Notes under the pieces: model-generated | What the model was told of the DNA's origin: nothing | Database searches by the model: none | Seen by the model: only the letters and a program-made list of their open reading frames with translations | Shown: one piece after another, positions 8,188-17,294 of the stretch | Layout: each line of letters opens with the position of its first letter | Numbering within the stretch: the stretch's first letter is position 1 | Made by a program: the position numbers and the translations under genes | Source of the DNA: an uncultured Fretibacterium sp. | GTDB lineage: Bacteria; Synergistota; Synergistia; Synergistales; Aminobacteriaceae | Length of the DNA stretch: 64,000 nt | Direction of reading: 5' to 3' | NCBI GenBank assembly: GCA_947168585.1 | Contig: CAMVMK010000003.1 | Location: forward strand, 1 to 64,000

Positions 8188-10679
8188 TTTTATCTATGAA
8201 CGGCATGAACATGATAGGGCTCGGAATTGTATTGACATTAAAAGACAGAGTTTCGTCAGGGCTTAATTCTTTGCGTCAAAGAATGGCAGGTTTCGAAAAA
8301 GTTACTGACGCAATGGTAAAAAACTTCGATGAGGCAACGACTAAGATACTCGGCGGGATTACTGCAATAGCAACAGGTTTCAAGGGCTTTAACATTCTTG
8401 AAAGTATGTTCGCTCCCTCCGTGAATGTTTCTATGGGTATTGAAGCAGCATTTGCACGCGTTAAAGCAGTATCTAACGCAACACGTGAGGAATTGAAAAA
8501 GCTCGAAGCGCAAGCTGAACAATTAGGACGCGATACAAGATTTTCTATTTCAGACGTTTTTCACGCTCAAGAGAATTTAATACGTGCCGGTCTCGACATA
8601 GATAAAACTAAGGCTGCCGTCCCTCACGCTTTGAATTTAGCATTGGCTGAGGGGTTAGAGCTTCCTGAAGCGGGCGACATGATTGCAACTACAATGTCGC
8701 AGTTCGGCATGGGTATCGAAGATGCTGAAAAAGACGCGCAAAGAATAGGCAACGTTTTTGCAGAGGCTTCGCGGTCAAGTTCGTTAAGTTCGCGGACTTT
8801 GTTTGAAGCTTTGCGGTATGCTGCGCCTACTGCAAAGAGCCTGAATATGTCGCTTGAAGAGACTGTAGCGTGGCTTGGAGTTTTAAGTAATGCAGGACTT
8901 AGAGGTTCAATCGGCGGAACGGGTTTTAATGCGAGTTTAACACGTCTGCTTGATCCGAAAGTTGCAAAAGAATTAGCCGGTGAATTTGGTGTTAATGTTG
9001 AAAATGCTGTATCTCATGAAGACATAATGAAGCGTATCAATGAGGCTTTATCAGGCATGGACGCTACTTCAAAAACAAAAGCACTTTTTAGTATCTTCGG
9101 TAAAATCGGGTTCAAAGGTGCGGCGGCTATGATGGGCGGAGTTGAAGACGGTTACAGCGGTTTACTTTCAAAATTGAAAAATTCTGACGCTCTCAAAGAA
9201 ATGTCCGCAATTATGGACGATACGGCAGAGGGAGCTATGAAAAGGCTCGAGAGCGCAACAGAGGCATTAAATAAAGCTATCGGCGACAATCTCAAAGGGG
9301 CATTCAGGGGTGTAACCGAGACGGCAGCAAAGTTTAAGGCTCGTTTAGCGGAATTTATTAAGGCTCACCCCGTACTTTCTAAATTTATATTGGGTACGGT
9401 TACGGCGTTGATTTCTCTCACAAGTGCTGCATTAATCGCAGTCGGCACTCTGATGACTATCGGAGGAGCGATAAAACTTTGGCAGAATGTCAAGCCCGTT
9501 TTAGGCGGATTAAGAACTTCTATTTTAGGAGTAACTGCGCCGGTGCTTAAGTTAATAGCACTTGCAGGAGCGTTATATCTTGCTTACGAGAGCAATTTAT
9601 TTGGTATCCGCGACATGTTCACGGCTATAGGCGAGGGCTTCAACATGGCCGTAAATGCCGATAAAAACGGAATTGCTCAGGTAGAAGACGAAACTATAAA
9701 ACGCCTTCAAGACGCAGGACTTTGGGAAAGTTCTTTGAACATGGGCGCGGTGTTTTACAGGTTTAGAAAATTCTTTGAGGGTTTCGCGGATGGAGTTGTT
9801 GCAGGCATTGATAGAATTAAAAACGCTTTTGCTAAAATCGGCGGCTTTATCTCTGATATTTTCGGGGGGATTTTCGGCGAGGGTACATTTTTTAACGATT
9901 TACTTAAGAAATTTACGCCGGAAAGTTCCGTTGATGACTGGGAAGTATGGGGAAAGACTATCGGGGAAATTGCAACGGGTTTATTTGCAATTATCTTAGC
10001 TATAAAGGGTATTTCGCTCGCGTCAACTTTGTTAGGAGCTTTAACTAACCCGCTTGGGACTATATTAGTACTTGTTACGGCCTTAGTTGCTTATTGGGAT
10101 AAATGGCAGCAAATGGTAGAAAGTTTCTGGGGGGCTTTAGGCTTCGGAGAGGCTAAAAATCCTACTTTTAACGAACTTAAACAGGGATTTATTAATGAGG
10201 GATACAAATTCGATAAAGATAATAAAGTTATCGGCGTCCCTGATTTTTTAGAAGATGACCCGCATAAAAATATTGCGATTGAAGGTATTGAAGCGCAATT
10301 AAAAGCAGCACCGCAAAATGTAAAACCTATTGACGCGGCAGAAATACAGAAAATAATCGCTGAAGGGCAAACGCAGCAAAAAACACAAAATAGCAGCCTG
10401 CCTCCTCTATATCCTCCGGGCAAATACGATTTTCTAAAACAGCAAAATCAAAGCGCGCCGCTGATAATTCAACATCATGAAAATCAAGCGGGCATGAACT
10501 CCGAAGCCGCTAATGCCGCGTGGCCGGAAGCGTTAAGAAATCTCACGGTTGATAACAAAATACAAGTGCAGGTCGCAGGCATGCCTTTTACTATAGAACT
10601 TAACGGTGAGCCTATCTGGCAGCAAATTGTACAGCTTCAGGAAAATCACACAATAAGGCAAGGCGGAGGCGATAATTAG
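8184..10679 (+). CDS. Phage tail tape measure protein
   Basis: 831 aa; TP901-type N-terminal region (FARVKAVSNATREELKKLEAQAEQLGRDTRFS..), hydrophobic segments. True start may be ATG 8196. Confidence 0.9.
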   Translation: MILSMNGMNMIGLGIVLTLKDRVSSGLNSLRQRMAGFEKVTDAMVKNFDEATTKILGGITAIATGFKGFNILESMFAPSVNVSMGIEAAFARVKAVSNATREELKKLEAQAEQLGRDTRFSISDVFHAQENLIRAGLDIDKTKAAVPHALNLALAEGLELPEAGDMIATTMSQFGMGIEDAEKDAQRIGNVFAEASRSSSLSSRTLFEALRYAAPTAKSLNMSLEETVAWLGVLSNAGLRGSIGGTGFNASLTRLLDPKVAKELAGEFGVNVENAVSHEDIMKRINEALSGMDATSKTKALFSIFGKIGFKGAAAMMGGVEDGYSGLLSKLKNSDALKEMSAIMDDTAEGAMKRLESATEALNKAIGDNLKGAFRGVTETAAKFKARLAEFIKAHPVLSKFILGTVTALISLTSAALIAVGTLMTIGGAIKLWQNVKPVLGGLRTSILGVTAPVLKLIALAGALYLAYESNLFGIRDMFTAIGEGFNMAVNADKNGIAQVEDETIKRLQDAGLWESSLNMGAVFYRFRKFFEGFADGVVAGIDRIKNAFAKIGGFISDIFGGIFGEGTFFNDLLKKFTPESSVDDWEVWGKTIGEIATGLFAIILAIKGISLASTLLGALTNPLGTILVLVTALVAYWDKWQQMVESFWGALGFGEAKNPTFNELKQGFINEGYKFDKDNKVIGVPDFLEDDPHKNIAIEGIEAQLKAAPQNVKPIDAAEIQKIIAEGQTQQKTQNSSLPPLYPPGKYDFLKQQNQSAPLIIQHHENQAGMNSEAANAAWPEALRNLTVDNKIQVQVAGMPFTIELNGEPIWQQIVQLQENHTIRQGGGDN

Positions 10680-11152
10680 TGAGAAACAGAACGGAGCAGC
10701 AGGGCGGCCTTGTTGATGTCGACACGGGCGAGCGCGTTATGTTTGACTTCAATCCGGACGCTATTCAAGATGATAAAGCTACGGAATTCGCGGAGATTAG
10801 TATTCCAGGCATGAGCCACCCGCGTTTGCAATTCACAGGCGGCAGCGCAAGAACTTTATCATTCACTGTCTATCTGCATTACGGGGCGACCGACAGCGTT
10901 CCCGATATGATAAAGCGGCTTCAATCATGGCTTTATCCTGAATACAACGGTGAAATTCTCGAAAAAGCACCCGCTAAATTATTGTTAGTTTTCGGGGATA
11001 CGTGGCCGGACGAGTTATGGCTTTTGCGTTCATGCAACATAAGCCGTAAAAGATTTGATAAAAATTTAGAGTGTATTTTTGCGGAAGCTGCTATAGAACT
11101 TGTTGAATATATCGATAAAAGCCGGAGTGCAGGCGAACTTAGGGAGGCTTAA
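10679..11152 (+). CDS. Contractile injection/phage tail tube-associated protein (XkdP N-terminal-like)
   Basis: 157 aa; VMFDFNPDAIQDDKATEFAEISIPGMSHPRLQFTGGSARTLSF is characteristic of CIS tube-type proteins. Confidence 0.65.
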   Translation: MRNRTEQQGGLVDVDTGERVMFDFNPDAIQDDKATEFAEISIPGMSHPRLQFTGGSARTLSFTVYLHYGATDSVPDMIKRLQSWLYPEYNGEILEKAPAKLLLVFGDTWPDELWLLRSCNISRKRFDKNLECIFAEAAIELVEYIDKSRSAGELREA

Positions 11153-11154
11153 AA

Positions 11155-11457
11155 ATGGATTTACAAAATTCGAGCCGTTACAACTGGTCAGCCTTGTATC
11201 TTGACAGCAAAAACGGCGATTTTTACGGAACGCGCCAGCCTCTGAATTTGCGTGAAGATCCGAGCGATTTATTCCACGTTGTAACAGACGCGGACAGTAA
11301 GCGAATTGATTTAATCGCGTGGAAATACTATAGAGACGTAAATTTATGGTGGGTAATCGCGGAATTTAACAATATCGGAAATCCGCTCGAAATTCCCGCC
11401 GGAACAACTTTAAGAATACCGAGTTATTCGAGAATACAAATGAAAGTGCTTAGTTAG
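11155..11457 (+). CDS. LysM-like/tail protein X-like protein
   Basis: 100 aa; DLIAWKYYRDVNLWWVIAEFNNIGNPLEIPAGTTLRIPS. Confidence 0.7.
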   Translation: MDLQNSSRYNWSALYLDSKNGDFYGTRQPLNLREDPSDLFHVVTDADSKRIDLIAWKYYRDVNLWWVIAEFNNIGNPLEIPAGTTLRIPSYSRIQMKVLS

Positions 11458-11482
11458 TGAGGGGTTAGGGGAGTGAGGAGTT

Positions 11483-11665
11483 ATGTTAAAGCAATTAAAA
11501 AGGTTATATTACGAAATAATAGTTAATCGTTTTGTTTACAGCTTTATGTTATATCTATATAACGAAGGTTACCAACAAGAAGCTGACGCAATCGCTAATG
11601 CAGTCATAAGCTACTCAGACAAGGAATTACAACGCCTGAAAACTGAGAGAAAATACCATGATTAG
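11483..11665 (+). CDS. Small phage protein of unknown function
   Basis: 60 aa ORF between LysM-like and hub genes. Confidence 0.4.
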   Translation: MLKQLKRLYYEIIVNRFVYSFMLYLYNEGYQQEADAIANAVISYSDKELQRLKTERKYHD

Positions 11666-12392
11666 CACATACGCACCGATTTTTATAGTTGAAATAGGCG
11701 GGGTCGAAGTTCCCGAAAATATTTCGAGCCATATTGAGAGCTTTTCGTACGAAGAAAACGAAAAAGAAATGGACGAGTTAAAACTCACGATAACTAAAGG
11801 CGATTTAGCTTTTATCGATAATCCCATGCTTCAGGAGGGTAAAGAAATCCGCGCCCGCTGGGGCTATTTAGGCAATTTATCCGACGTAAGAACCTGCACT
11901 ATAAAAGCTATAAACTATTCATACAGCGAGGACGGCACTGTGAAAATGGAAATTTCGGCCTACGACAAACGGCATAAATTAACAGGCCGCGCTCCTCGTC
12001 AATGCTGGAAAGATAAAAAAATCTCCGAGATAGTTCAGGATATTGCGAAAAAACATAACCTAAAAGCCGTTATCGAACTTGATGATGACATGACCTACGA
12101 ATTTATGAGTCAAGGCGCGAAAAACGATTTAGTATTCCTTTCCGAACTTGCAAAAGACGCAGGCTGTTCCGTCTGGGTAGTGAATGACGAACTTTATTTT
12201 AAGCCTAACAAGGTCGGCGAGCCTGTTTATAAATTCAGATACCGCGAAGACAGAGACGGTTATTTGCGTTATTTCAGGATTTCGAGTAAAGCTGAGCGCA
12301 AAAAAGGACGGAGAATTAAGACGGCGGCGGCAGGCGTCAATCCTTTAACTAAAAAACCTATTCTCGAAGAAGTTACGCAGGGAAGTGAGTAA
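11658..12392 (+). CDS. Phage late control D/hub protein, N-terminal part (XkdQ-like)
   Basis: 244 aa; IVEIGGVEVPENISSHIESFSYEENEKEMDELKLTI... KISEIVQDIAKKHNL. Confidence 0.75.
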   Translation: MISTYAPIFIVEIGGVEVPENISSHIESFSYEENEKEMDELKLTITKGDLAFIDNPMLQEGKEIRARWGYLGNLSDVRTCTIKAINYSYSEDGTVKMEISAYDKRHKLTGRAPRQCWKDKKISEIVQDIAKKHNLKAVIELDDDMTYEFMSQGAKNDLVFLSELAKDAGCSVWVVNDELYFKPNKVGEPVYKFRYREDRDGYLRYFRISSKAERKKGRRIKTAAAGVNPLTKKPILEEVTQGSE

Positions 12393-12395
12393 AAA

Positions 12396-12896
12396 ATGGC
12401 ATTAGTATCGCTGAAAGATACTAAAATTATTGAACAGACTAAAGAAAACGAAACAAAATTAACCGAAAGAGCGGACGAAACAGGCAAGGTAATTTCAACT
12501 CCGGCGCAAAACAGCAAACACGCGGGACATTTGGCAAAAGGCAAAGTTCAATCTTCCGCCATGAGAGCCATAGAAGCAGAAGCAGAGACAATCGGCCTCC
12601 CGTATCTCAAAGCCCGTGATACTGTTACAATCGAGAATATAGGCGAAAAATTCTCGGGAGATTGGCGAATTACTAAAGTTATTCATAAAATCTCAAAGTC
12701 CGGCTATACTTGCTCATTAAGTCTTGCTAAAAATAATTTCGGCGGCGGAAGCAATAAAAAAGTTAATTCAGCACCGAAAGCCGGAGCAAATACTAAAAGC
12801 AATAATGCAACGCCCGTCAATGAAGTAAAATCATCGGGAACAAACAAGCCTAAAATGGTATCAGTAAACTTGAACACAGGAGAGATTATAAATTAA
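12396..12896 (+). CDS. Phage late control D/hub protein, C-terminal part
   Basis: 166 aa, same reading frame as preceding ORF after a single TAA; KSAMRAIEAEAETIGLPYLKARDTVTIENIGEKFSGDWRITKVIHKISKSGYTCSLSL. Confidence 0.65.
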   Translation: MALVSLKDTKIIEQTKENETKLTERADETGKVISTPAQNSKHAGHLAKGKVQSSAMRAIEAEAETIGLPYLKARDTVTIENIGEKFSGDWRITKVIHKISKSGYTCSLSLAKNNFGGGSNKKVNSAPKAGANTKSNNATPVNEVKSSGTNKPKMVSVNLNTGEIIN

Positions 12897-12899
12897 AAA

Positions 12900-13397
12900 A
12901 TGGCTGATAATAACGAGTTCGGCGGTTTAATTCGCGGTTTTGTTGCTGATAACAACGACCCTCTTAAATTAGGACGCTTGAAAGTCCGCATTGAAGCGGC
13001 TTACGGAGCGCAGGCTGTAGATAATCTGCCGTGGGCGTGGCCTTGTTTTACTTACGGCGGAATGAGTGAAATGAGTAGCTTTGCCGTTCCTGAAATAGGC
13101 GCGGGGGTTTGGGTAATGTTCCAAACTAAAGACGGGCGGCCTGATACAACTTTTCCCGTTTGGCTCGGGGTATGGCAGGCTCAAAGCGAGACACCGTCCG
13201 AAGTTAAGGACGCTGTAAATTATAAAGAGTTCAAAACTAAAGCCGGGCATTATTTGTTATTTTGCGATAAAACCGGAGAAGAATTTATCGAGATTAAAGA
13301 CAACAGCGGCAGTTATATTTTAATGAAAGACGGCAATATCGAAATTCACGCCGCCGGGAACATAAAATTAACTGCTGAAAGAATAGACTTGAATTAG
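12900..13397 (+). CDS. Phage baseplate assembly/spike protein V (gp5 OB-fold-like)
   Basis: 165 aa; GLIRGFVADNNDPLKLGRLKVRIEAAYG...LPWAWPC...GAGVWVMFQTKDGRPDTTFPVWLGVW...; HAAGNIKLTAERIDLN. Confidence 0.85.
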   Translation: MADNNEFGGLIRGFVADNNDPLKLGRLKVRIEAAYGAQAVDNLPWAWPCFTYGGMSEMSSFAVPEIGAGVWVMFQTKDGRPDTTFPVWLGVWQAQSETPSEVKDAVNYKEFKTKAGHYLLFCDKTGEEFIEIKDNSGSYILMKDGNIEIHAAGNIKLTAERIDLN

Positions 13398-13415
13398 CTT
13401 AAGGAGTGATTTTCC

Positions 13416-13601
13416 GTGATTTATTTATTTTGTGCAATCAGCTTAATTTTTATCGTAACGCAGGTATTTTTATATTCTCAATCGCCCATAACAGCGGCAA
13501 TAAACCTAATTTCACTGATTTTTATGTTCTGCTTGACTAAAGACGTTCATAAAGAATTAGAAAAATCACGTGAAGATGAAGCCGCTCATAATGATGATTA
13601 G
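13416..13601 (+). CDS. Small membrane protein
   Basis: 61 aa with hydrophobic N-terminal half. Confidence 0.45.
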   Translation: MIYLFCAISLIFIVTQVFLYSQSPITAAINLISLIFMFCLTKDVHKELEKSREDEAAHNDD

Positions 13602-13615
13602 AGCGGCTTAAATAG

Positions 13616-14062
13616 TTAATTTTGTGCAGATTTTTTATAATGACGGCGTTTAATTTCGCGCTTAATGCCTAATTTTTCCATTAGTGCGTCCTGCAAAGTC
13701 TGCGAGAAATTTATATGTGCTTCTTTAGCAGCTTTATTGAGCCAATACGGAAGAGTTACAGTGCGGTTTTCTGCTTTGTTGTAGAGATTTTCAAGAAATT
13801 GCGGCATATAAATACGCACAGGCATTACAGCTTCATACTTTTTTGCACGAATGTCGCTTACTAAAGAGGGAACGGGAATTTCTTCATTATCATCAATCAT
13901 GCCCGATAAATGAAAGGCTAATGTCTCTTGAGCATATGCCATAACATCAGCGTCAGCCTTGCATTGTCCTGTACAGCCCGGAAAATCAGGGAATACAATA
14001 CCAATATCACCTGGAATATCAAAACTTAATAAAGCTGGATAAATACGAAAATCTTTATTCAT
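13616..14062 (-). CDS. hicB: HicB-family antitoxin
   Basis: PALLSFDIPGDIGIVFPDFPGCTGQCKADADVMAYAQETLAFHL...; C-terminal RHH-like LNKAAKEAHINFSQTLQDALMEKLGI; follows HicA. Confidence 0.85.
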   Translation of the reverse strand: MNKDFRIYPALLSFDIPGDIGIVFPDFPGCTGQCKADADVMAYAQETLAFHLSGMIDDNEEIPVPSLVSDIRAKKYEAVMPVRIYMPQFLENLYNKAENRTVTLPYWLNKAAKEAHINFSQTLQDALMEKLGIKREIKRRHYKKSAQN

Positions 14063-14091
14063 TATAATGCTCCTTTCATGGTGCAGCAGGG

Positions 14092-14286
14092 CTAAAATTT
14101 CAGCCCTGTTTTTCGCTCGATGTCTTTAATGATATTAATTGAAACATCTTTAACGGGGTGTGTTAGCGTAACTTTTCCTTTTATAATTGGGTGTCTAAAT
14201 TGCCAATGATCGCCCTCTACAGAAACTAAAAACCACCCGTTAGCTTCTATAATTTTTTTTATTACCCTTGAGTGTAAGCTCTTCAT
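14092..14286 (-). CDS. hicA: HicA-family mRNA interferase toxin
   Basis: SRVIKKIIEANGWFLVSVEGDHWQFRHPIIKGKVTLTHPVKDVSINIIKDIERKTGLKF. Confidence 0.85.
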   Translation of the reverse strand: MKSLHSRVIKKIIEANGWFLVSVEGDHWQFRHPIIKGKVTLTHPVKDVSINIIKDIERKTGLKF

Positions 14287-14371
14287 TTTCCTCTCTCCTT
14301 TCTCTCAAGGACAAATAAATTATACACATATTATTAATATTTGTCAATATATAAAACAAGGAGAAATCAGC

Positions 14372-14560
14372 ATGACCGAAAAAATTTTAATCTTAATGCT
14401 TTTTGCTAATATTGTCGGGCTTTCCGGCACAATTTACTTTATTTACTGTATCTGCGAGCATAAACATCAAGAAACACTAAGGCAATTATGGAATTTTGAG
14501 CATTATATAGAAGAATATATCCGCGAGGAGTGGAAAGAATGCCGTCAGCAGCAAGGTTAG
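14372..14560 (+). CDS. Small membrane protein
   Basis: 62 aa, hydrophobic N-terminus, overlaps the PAAR gene start. Confidence 0.45.
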   Translation: MTEKILILMLFANIVGLSGTIYFIYCICEHKHQETLRQLWNFEHYIEEYIREEWKECRQQQG

Positions 14561-14838
14561 GCGATACATGTACAGGGCACGAATGCTTCCCGCCGCGTGC
14601 AAATATTGAGGCAAGCCCTGATGTTTTTGTAAATGGTAAACCGTGGCATAGGCAGGGCGACGGCTGGGACGTTCATTGCTGTACTCATCCGGATTGCCCG
14701 CACGGGTGCCATTCAAGCGTTTTAGCTTCGGGAAGTTCTACAGTTTTTATAAACGGCAAACAGGCGGGGAGAATAGGCGATCCCGTAGTCTGCGGAGGTT
14801 CAGTTGCGACAGGGAGCGGGAACGTTTTTGCGGGTTAA
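14539..14838 (+). CDS. PAAR-domain tail spike tip protein
   Basis: MPSAARLGDTCTGHECFPPRANIEASPDVFVNGKPWHRQGDGWDVHCC...SSTVFINGKQAGRIGDPVVCGGSVATGSGNVFAG; start moved 3 codons downstream of the track. Confidence 0.85.
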   Translation: MPSAARLGDTCTGHECFPPRANIEASPDVFVNGKPWHRQGDGWDVHCCTHPDCPHGCHSSVLASGSSTVFINGKQAGRIGDPVVCGGSVATGSGNVFAG

Positions 14839-14861
14839 AGCAGGAGTTAGGAACGGGGAAA

Positions 14862-15263
14862 TTAAAACGGGTATTTTGTAAAAAATTCATTAAGCGTTAA
14901 AATTTCGATGTCATCAAAGTTTTTGACGGCTAACAAATCTTTATCACCGCTTACGATGTAAATACAATGCCCGTCTACAGCACACTCGATAAATTTGTTA
15001 TCATCGGGATCACGGCAAACGTTAATCTGGCTTGTAGGCGTGATTTTTATCATATGTTTGATGATTTCTTCGAGTTGTATCTTCGGCATTTTTTCGGGGT
15101 ATTTTGATAAAAATCTTTGAAAAATTTCGCGGTATTCATCGAGAATTTTATCGGATACACACGCGCAGAAAACGCCGTCTTGCAGCATTTTTACACACTC
15201 AAAAGGCTGTCCGCCGAAGAAAATAGCAGAAATGATGATGTTAGTATCGATTACTATTTTCAT
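14862..15263 (-). CDS. PIN-domain toxin
   Basis: MKIVIDTNIIISAIFFGGQPFECVKML...CRDPDDNKFIECAVDGHCIYIVSGDKDLL. Confidence 0.85.
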   Translation of the reverse strand: MKIVIDTNIIISAIFFGGQPFECVKMLQDGVFCACVSDKILDEYREIFQRFLSKYPEKMPKIQLEEIIKHMIKITPTSQINVCRDPDDNKFIECAVDGHCIYIVSGDKDLLAVKNFDDIEILTLNEFFTKYPF

Positions 15264-15399
15264 TCTTTGCTAATTCCTCTGCTCTTTTTTCTGCCCGTGC
15301 CTGCAAAACAAGCTCCATAACTTCGACCGGCACACCTACAGCGCGGCGGCGTGCTTCCCGCTTTATCTCGTCTGGGATAATTTTTTCACTTACGAACAT
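15241..15399 (-). CDS. Cognate antitoxin of the PIN toxin (52 aa, not in ORF track)
   Basis: Translation MFVSEKIIPDEIKREARRRAVGVPVEVMELVLQARAEKRAEELAKNENSNRY*; stop overlaps PIN start by 23 nt. Confidence 0.7.
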   Translation of the reverse strand: MFVSEKIIPDEIKREARRRAVGVPVEVMELVLQARAEKRAEELAKNENSNRY

Positions 15400-15459
15400 A
15401 AAAACCGCTCCTTTTTATTTGGGATATTAAAAATAATTTTAACACGGAGGGAACATAAT

Positions 15460-15861
15460 GTGAATTACAGCGGCATATCTTACCCCTTAAAGCCGGGCGG
15501 CAGGGGGCTTTTTGATGTTAAGACCGATATAGAACTAATCAAAGGGAATATCATACAAATTTTAGGAACAAGGCGCGGCCAGCGTGTTATGCTGCCTGAA
15601 TTCGGCTCGCGGATACTTGAATTTATTCATGAGCCTTTGGATAAAATTACGTGTGCTTTGCTGCGTTTTGAGTTAATTCAAGCTATTCAGCGGTGGGAGC
15701 CGCGTGTTATTTTGGATAAAAAAAGAACTTCAATAATTCCGTATCCGTCAGAGTTTAGAGTGCGGGCGGATTTATTTTATTACATGAAAGTCTACAGGCA
15801 GACGCAGAATTTAATTTTGGAAATTAACAGAAAGGACGGTGTAAACTTATGGCAGGGCTGA
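15460..15861 (+). CDS. Phage baseplate protein W/gp25-like (XkdS-like)
   Basis: DIELIKGNIIQILGTRRGQRVMLPEFGSRILEFIHEPLD. Confidence 0.8.
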   Translation: MNYSGISYPLKPGGRGLFDVKTDIELIKGNIIQILGTRRGQRVMLPEFGSRILEFIHEPLDKITCALLRFELIQAIQRWEPRVILDKKRTSIIPYPSEFRVRADLFYYMKVYRQTQNLILEINRKDGVNLWQG

Positions 15862-17294
15862 AACGCTTCAAATATACTGATAAAGATCACGCCGCTATTG
15901 TTGCGGATTGTATAGAAAGAATAAAACAGGTCTACGGCGAGGCTTACTGGAACGATTTTGAAGAAGATAACGCCGGAGTAATGCTAATTGAAGCATTTGC
16001 ATATATCGCGGATTTGTTATTGTTTTATCTTGACAGGCAGGCTAATGAAAGCTACTTGCCGACAGCTCAGGAGCGTCAGAACTTGATTAATATCTGCAAG
16101 TTAGTCGGCTATGTTCCTAAAAATGCAGTATCGGCGCAGGCTGAAATTAAAATTTCTATTGATGAGCCTCATGCTTCGGATATTACACTGCCCGCAAAAA
16201 GTCAGATTAGTACTAATGCCGGATTGATTTTCGAGATTTCGGGCGATGCCGTAATTAAGGCCGGAGAGTTATTCGCGACTGTAAACGCTCTCGAAGGCGA
16301 AACTTACACCGATAATACAGGCGTTTCAGACGGAAATAAATACCAAGAATTTTATATCGGCCGCTCCGGCATTGTAGAAATTCAAGAAGTTTTAATCAAT
16401 AATGAGGCTTGGGAATACGTTGACAGTTTTGTCGAATATTCAGAGAGCGATAAAATTTATTCGGCTGAGATAGACGCATGGCAGCGCGGTAAAATTTCAT
16501 TCGGGGACGGCAAAAACGGCGCAGTGCCTGAAAAAAACGCCCGTATCTATGTAACTTACAGGGTCGGCGGAGGCATTCGCGGCAATGTCGCCCCTAATAC
16601 AATTACAAGCGTCCGGGATGTTGCGAAAGACGCAGACGGTAACACAATCCCCGTTAAAATTACTAATGAAGATTGGGCTTCCGGCGGCAGCGAGCCTGAA
16701 AGCATAAATCATATTAAATTGTATGCTCCGCGCTATTTCAAGACGCAGGATAGATGTGTAACGCAGGACGACTACGAAACTTTTGCTATTTATTACGGCG
16801 GCATTGCAAAGGCTAAAGCTGTAGTGCGTGAACGCAGCGGCGAGGCGAATATTATCAGGATTTACGTTTTAAGTTACGGGCAAAAAAGCAGCTCCGTAGC
16901 AGTTCCGAACGAAACTCTTAAAAACAATTTGCTTGAATATCTCGAAAATTACAAAATGCTGACGGATTGGATAGAAATTGAAAACGGAACATGGAAAGCC
17001 GTAGATTTTTCCGGCGAAATTACGATTTTAGACGGTTTTAACGCCGCTGATATTCTTGAAAAAATTAACGCCGCATTAAATTCGCTTATGGACATTGACA
17101 GCCGTGAAATGGGTGAAGCACTGAGAATTTCTGACGTTTACGCAATAATTGACAATATCGAGGGTGTTGATTATGTTGAACTCGTAACTCCGTCCGAAAC
17201 TGTAAACGCTGAAAGCAATGAACTGCTTACTTTAGGCAGCGTGAACTTTACAATTAAGACCGTGAACAATGGCAGCAGCGGAAAGAATATCTGA
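15849..17294 (+). CDS. Baseplate protein J (XkdT-like)
   Basis: 481 aa; YWNDFEEDNAGVMLIEAFAYIADLLLFYLDRQANESYLPTAQ..., standard order after gp25. Confidence 0.85.
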   Translation: MAGLKRFKYTDKDHAAIVADCIERIKQVYGEAYWNDFEEDNAGVMLIEAFAYIADLLLFYLDRQANESYLPTAQERQNLINICKLVGYVPKNAVSAQAEIKISIDEPHASDITLPAKSQISTNAGLIFEISGDAVIKAGELFATVNALEGETYTDNTGVSDGNKYQEFYIGRSGIVEIQEVLINNEAWEYVDSFVEYSESDKIYSAEIDAWQRGKISFGDGKNGAVPEKNARIYVTYRVGGGIRGNVAPNTITSVRDVAKDADGNTIPVKITNEDWASGGSEPESINHIKLYAPRYFKTQDRCVTQDDYETFAIYYGGIAKAKAVVRERSGEANIIRIYVLSYGQKSSSVAVPNETLKNNLLEYLENYKMLTDWIEIENGTWKAVDFSGEITILDGFNAADILEKINAALNSLMDIDSREMGEALRISDVYAIIDNIEGVDYVELVTPSETVNAESNELLTLGSVNFTIKTVNNGSSGKNI

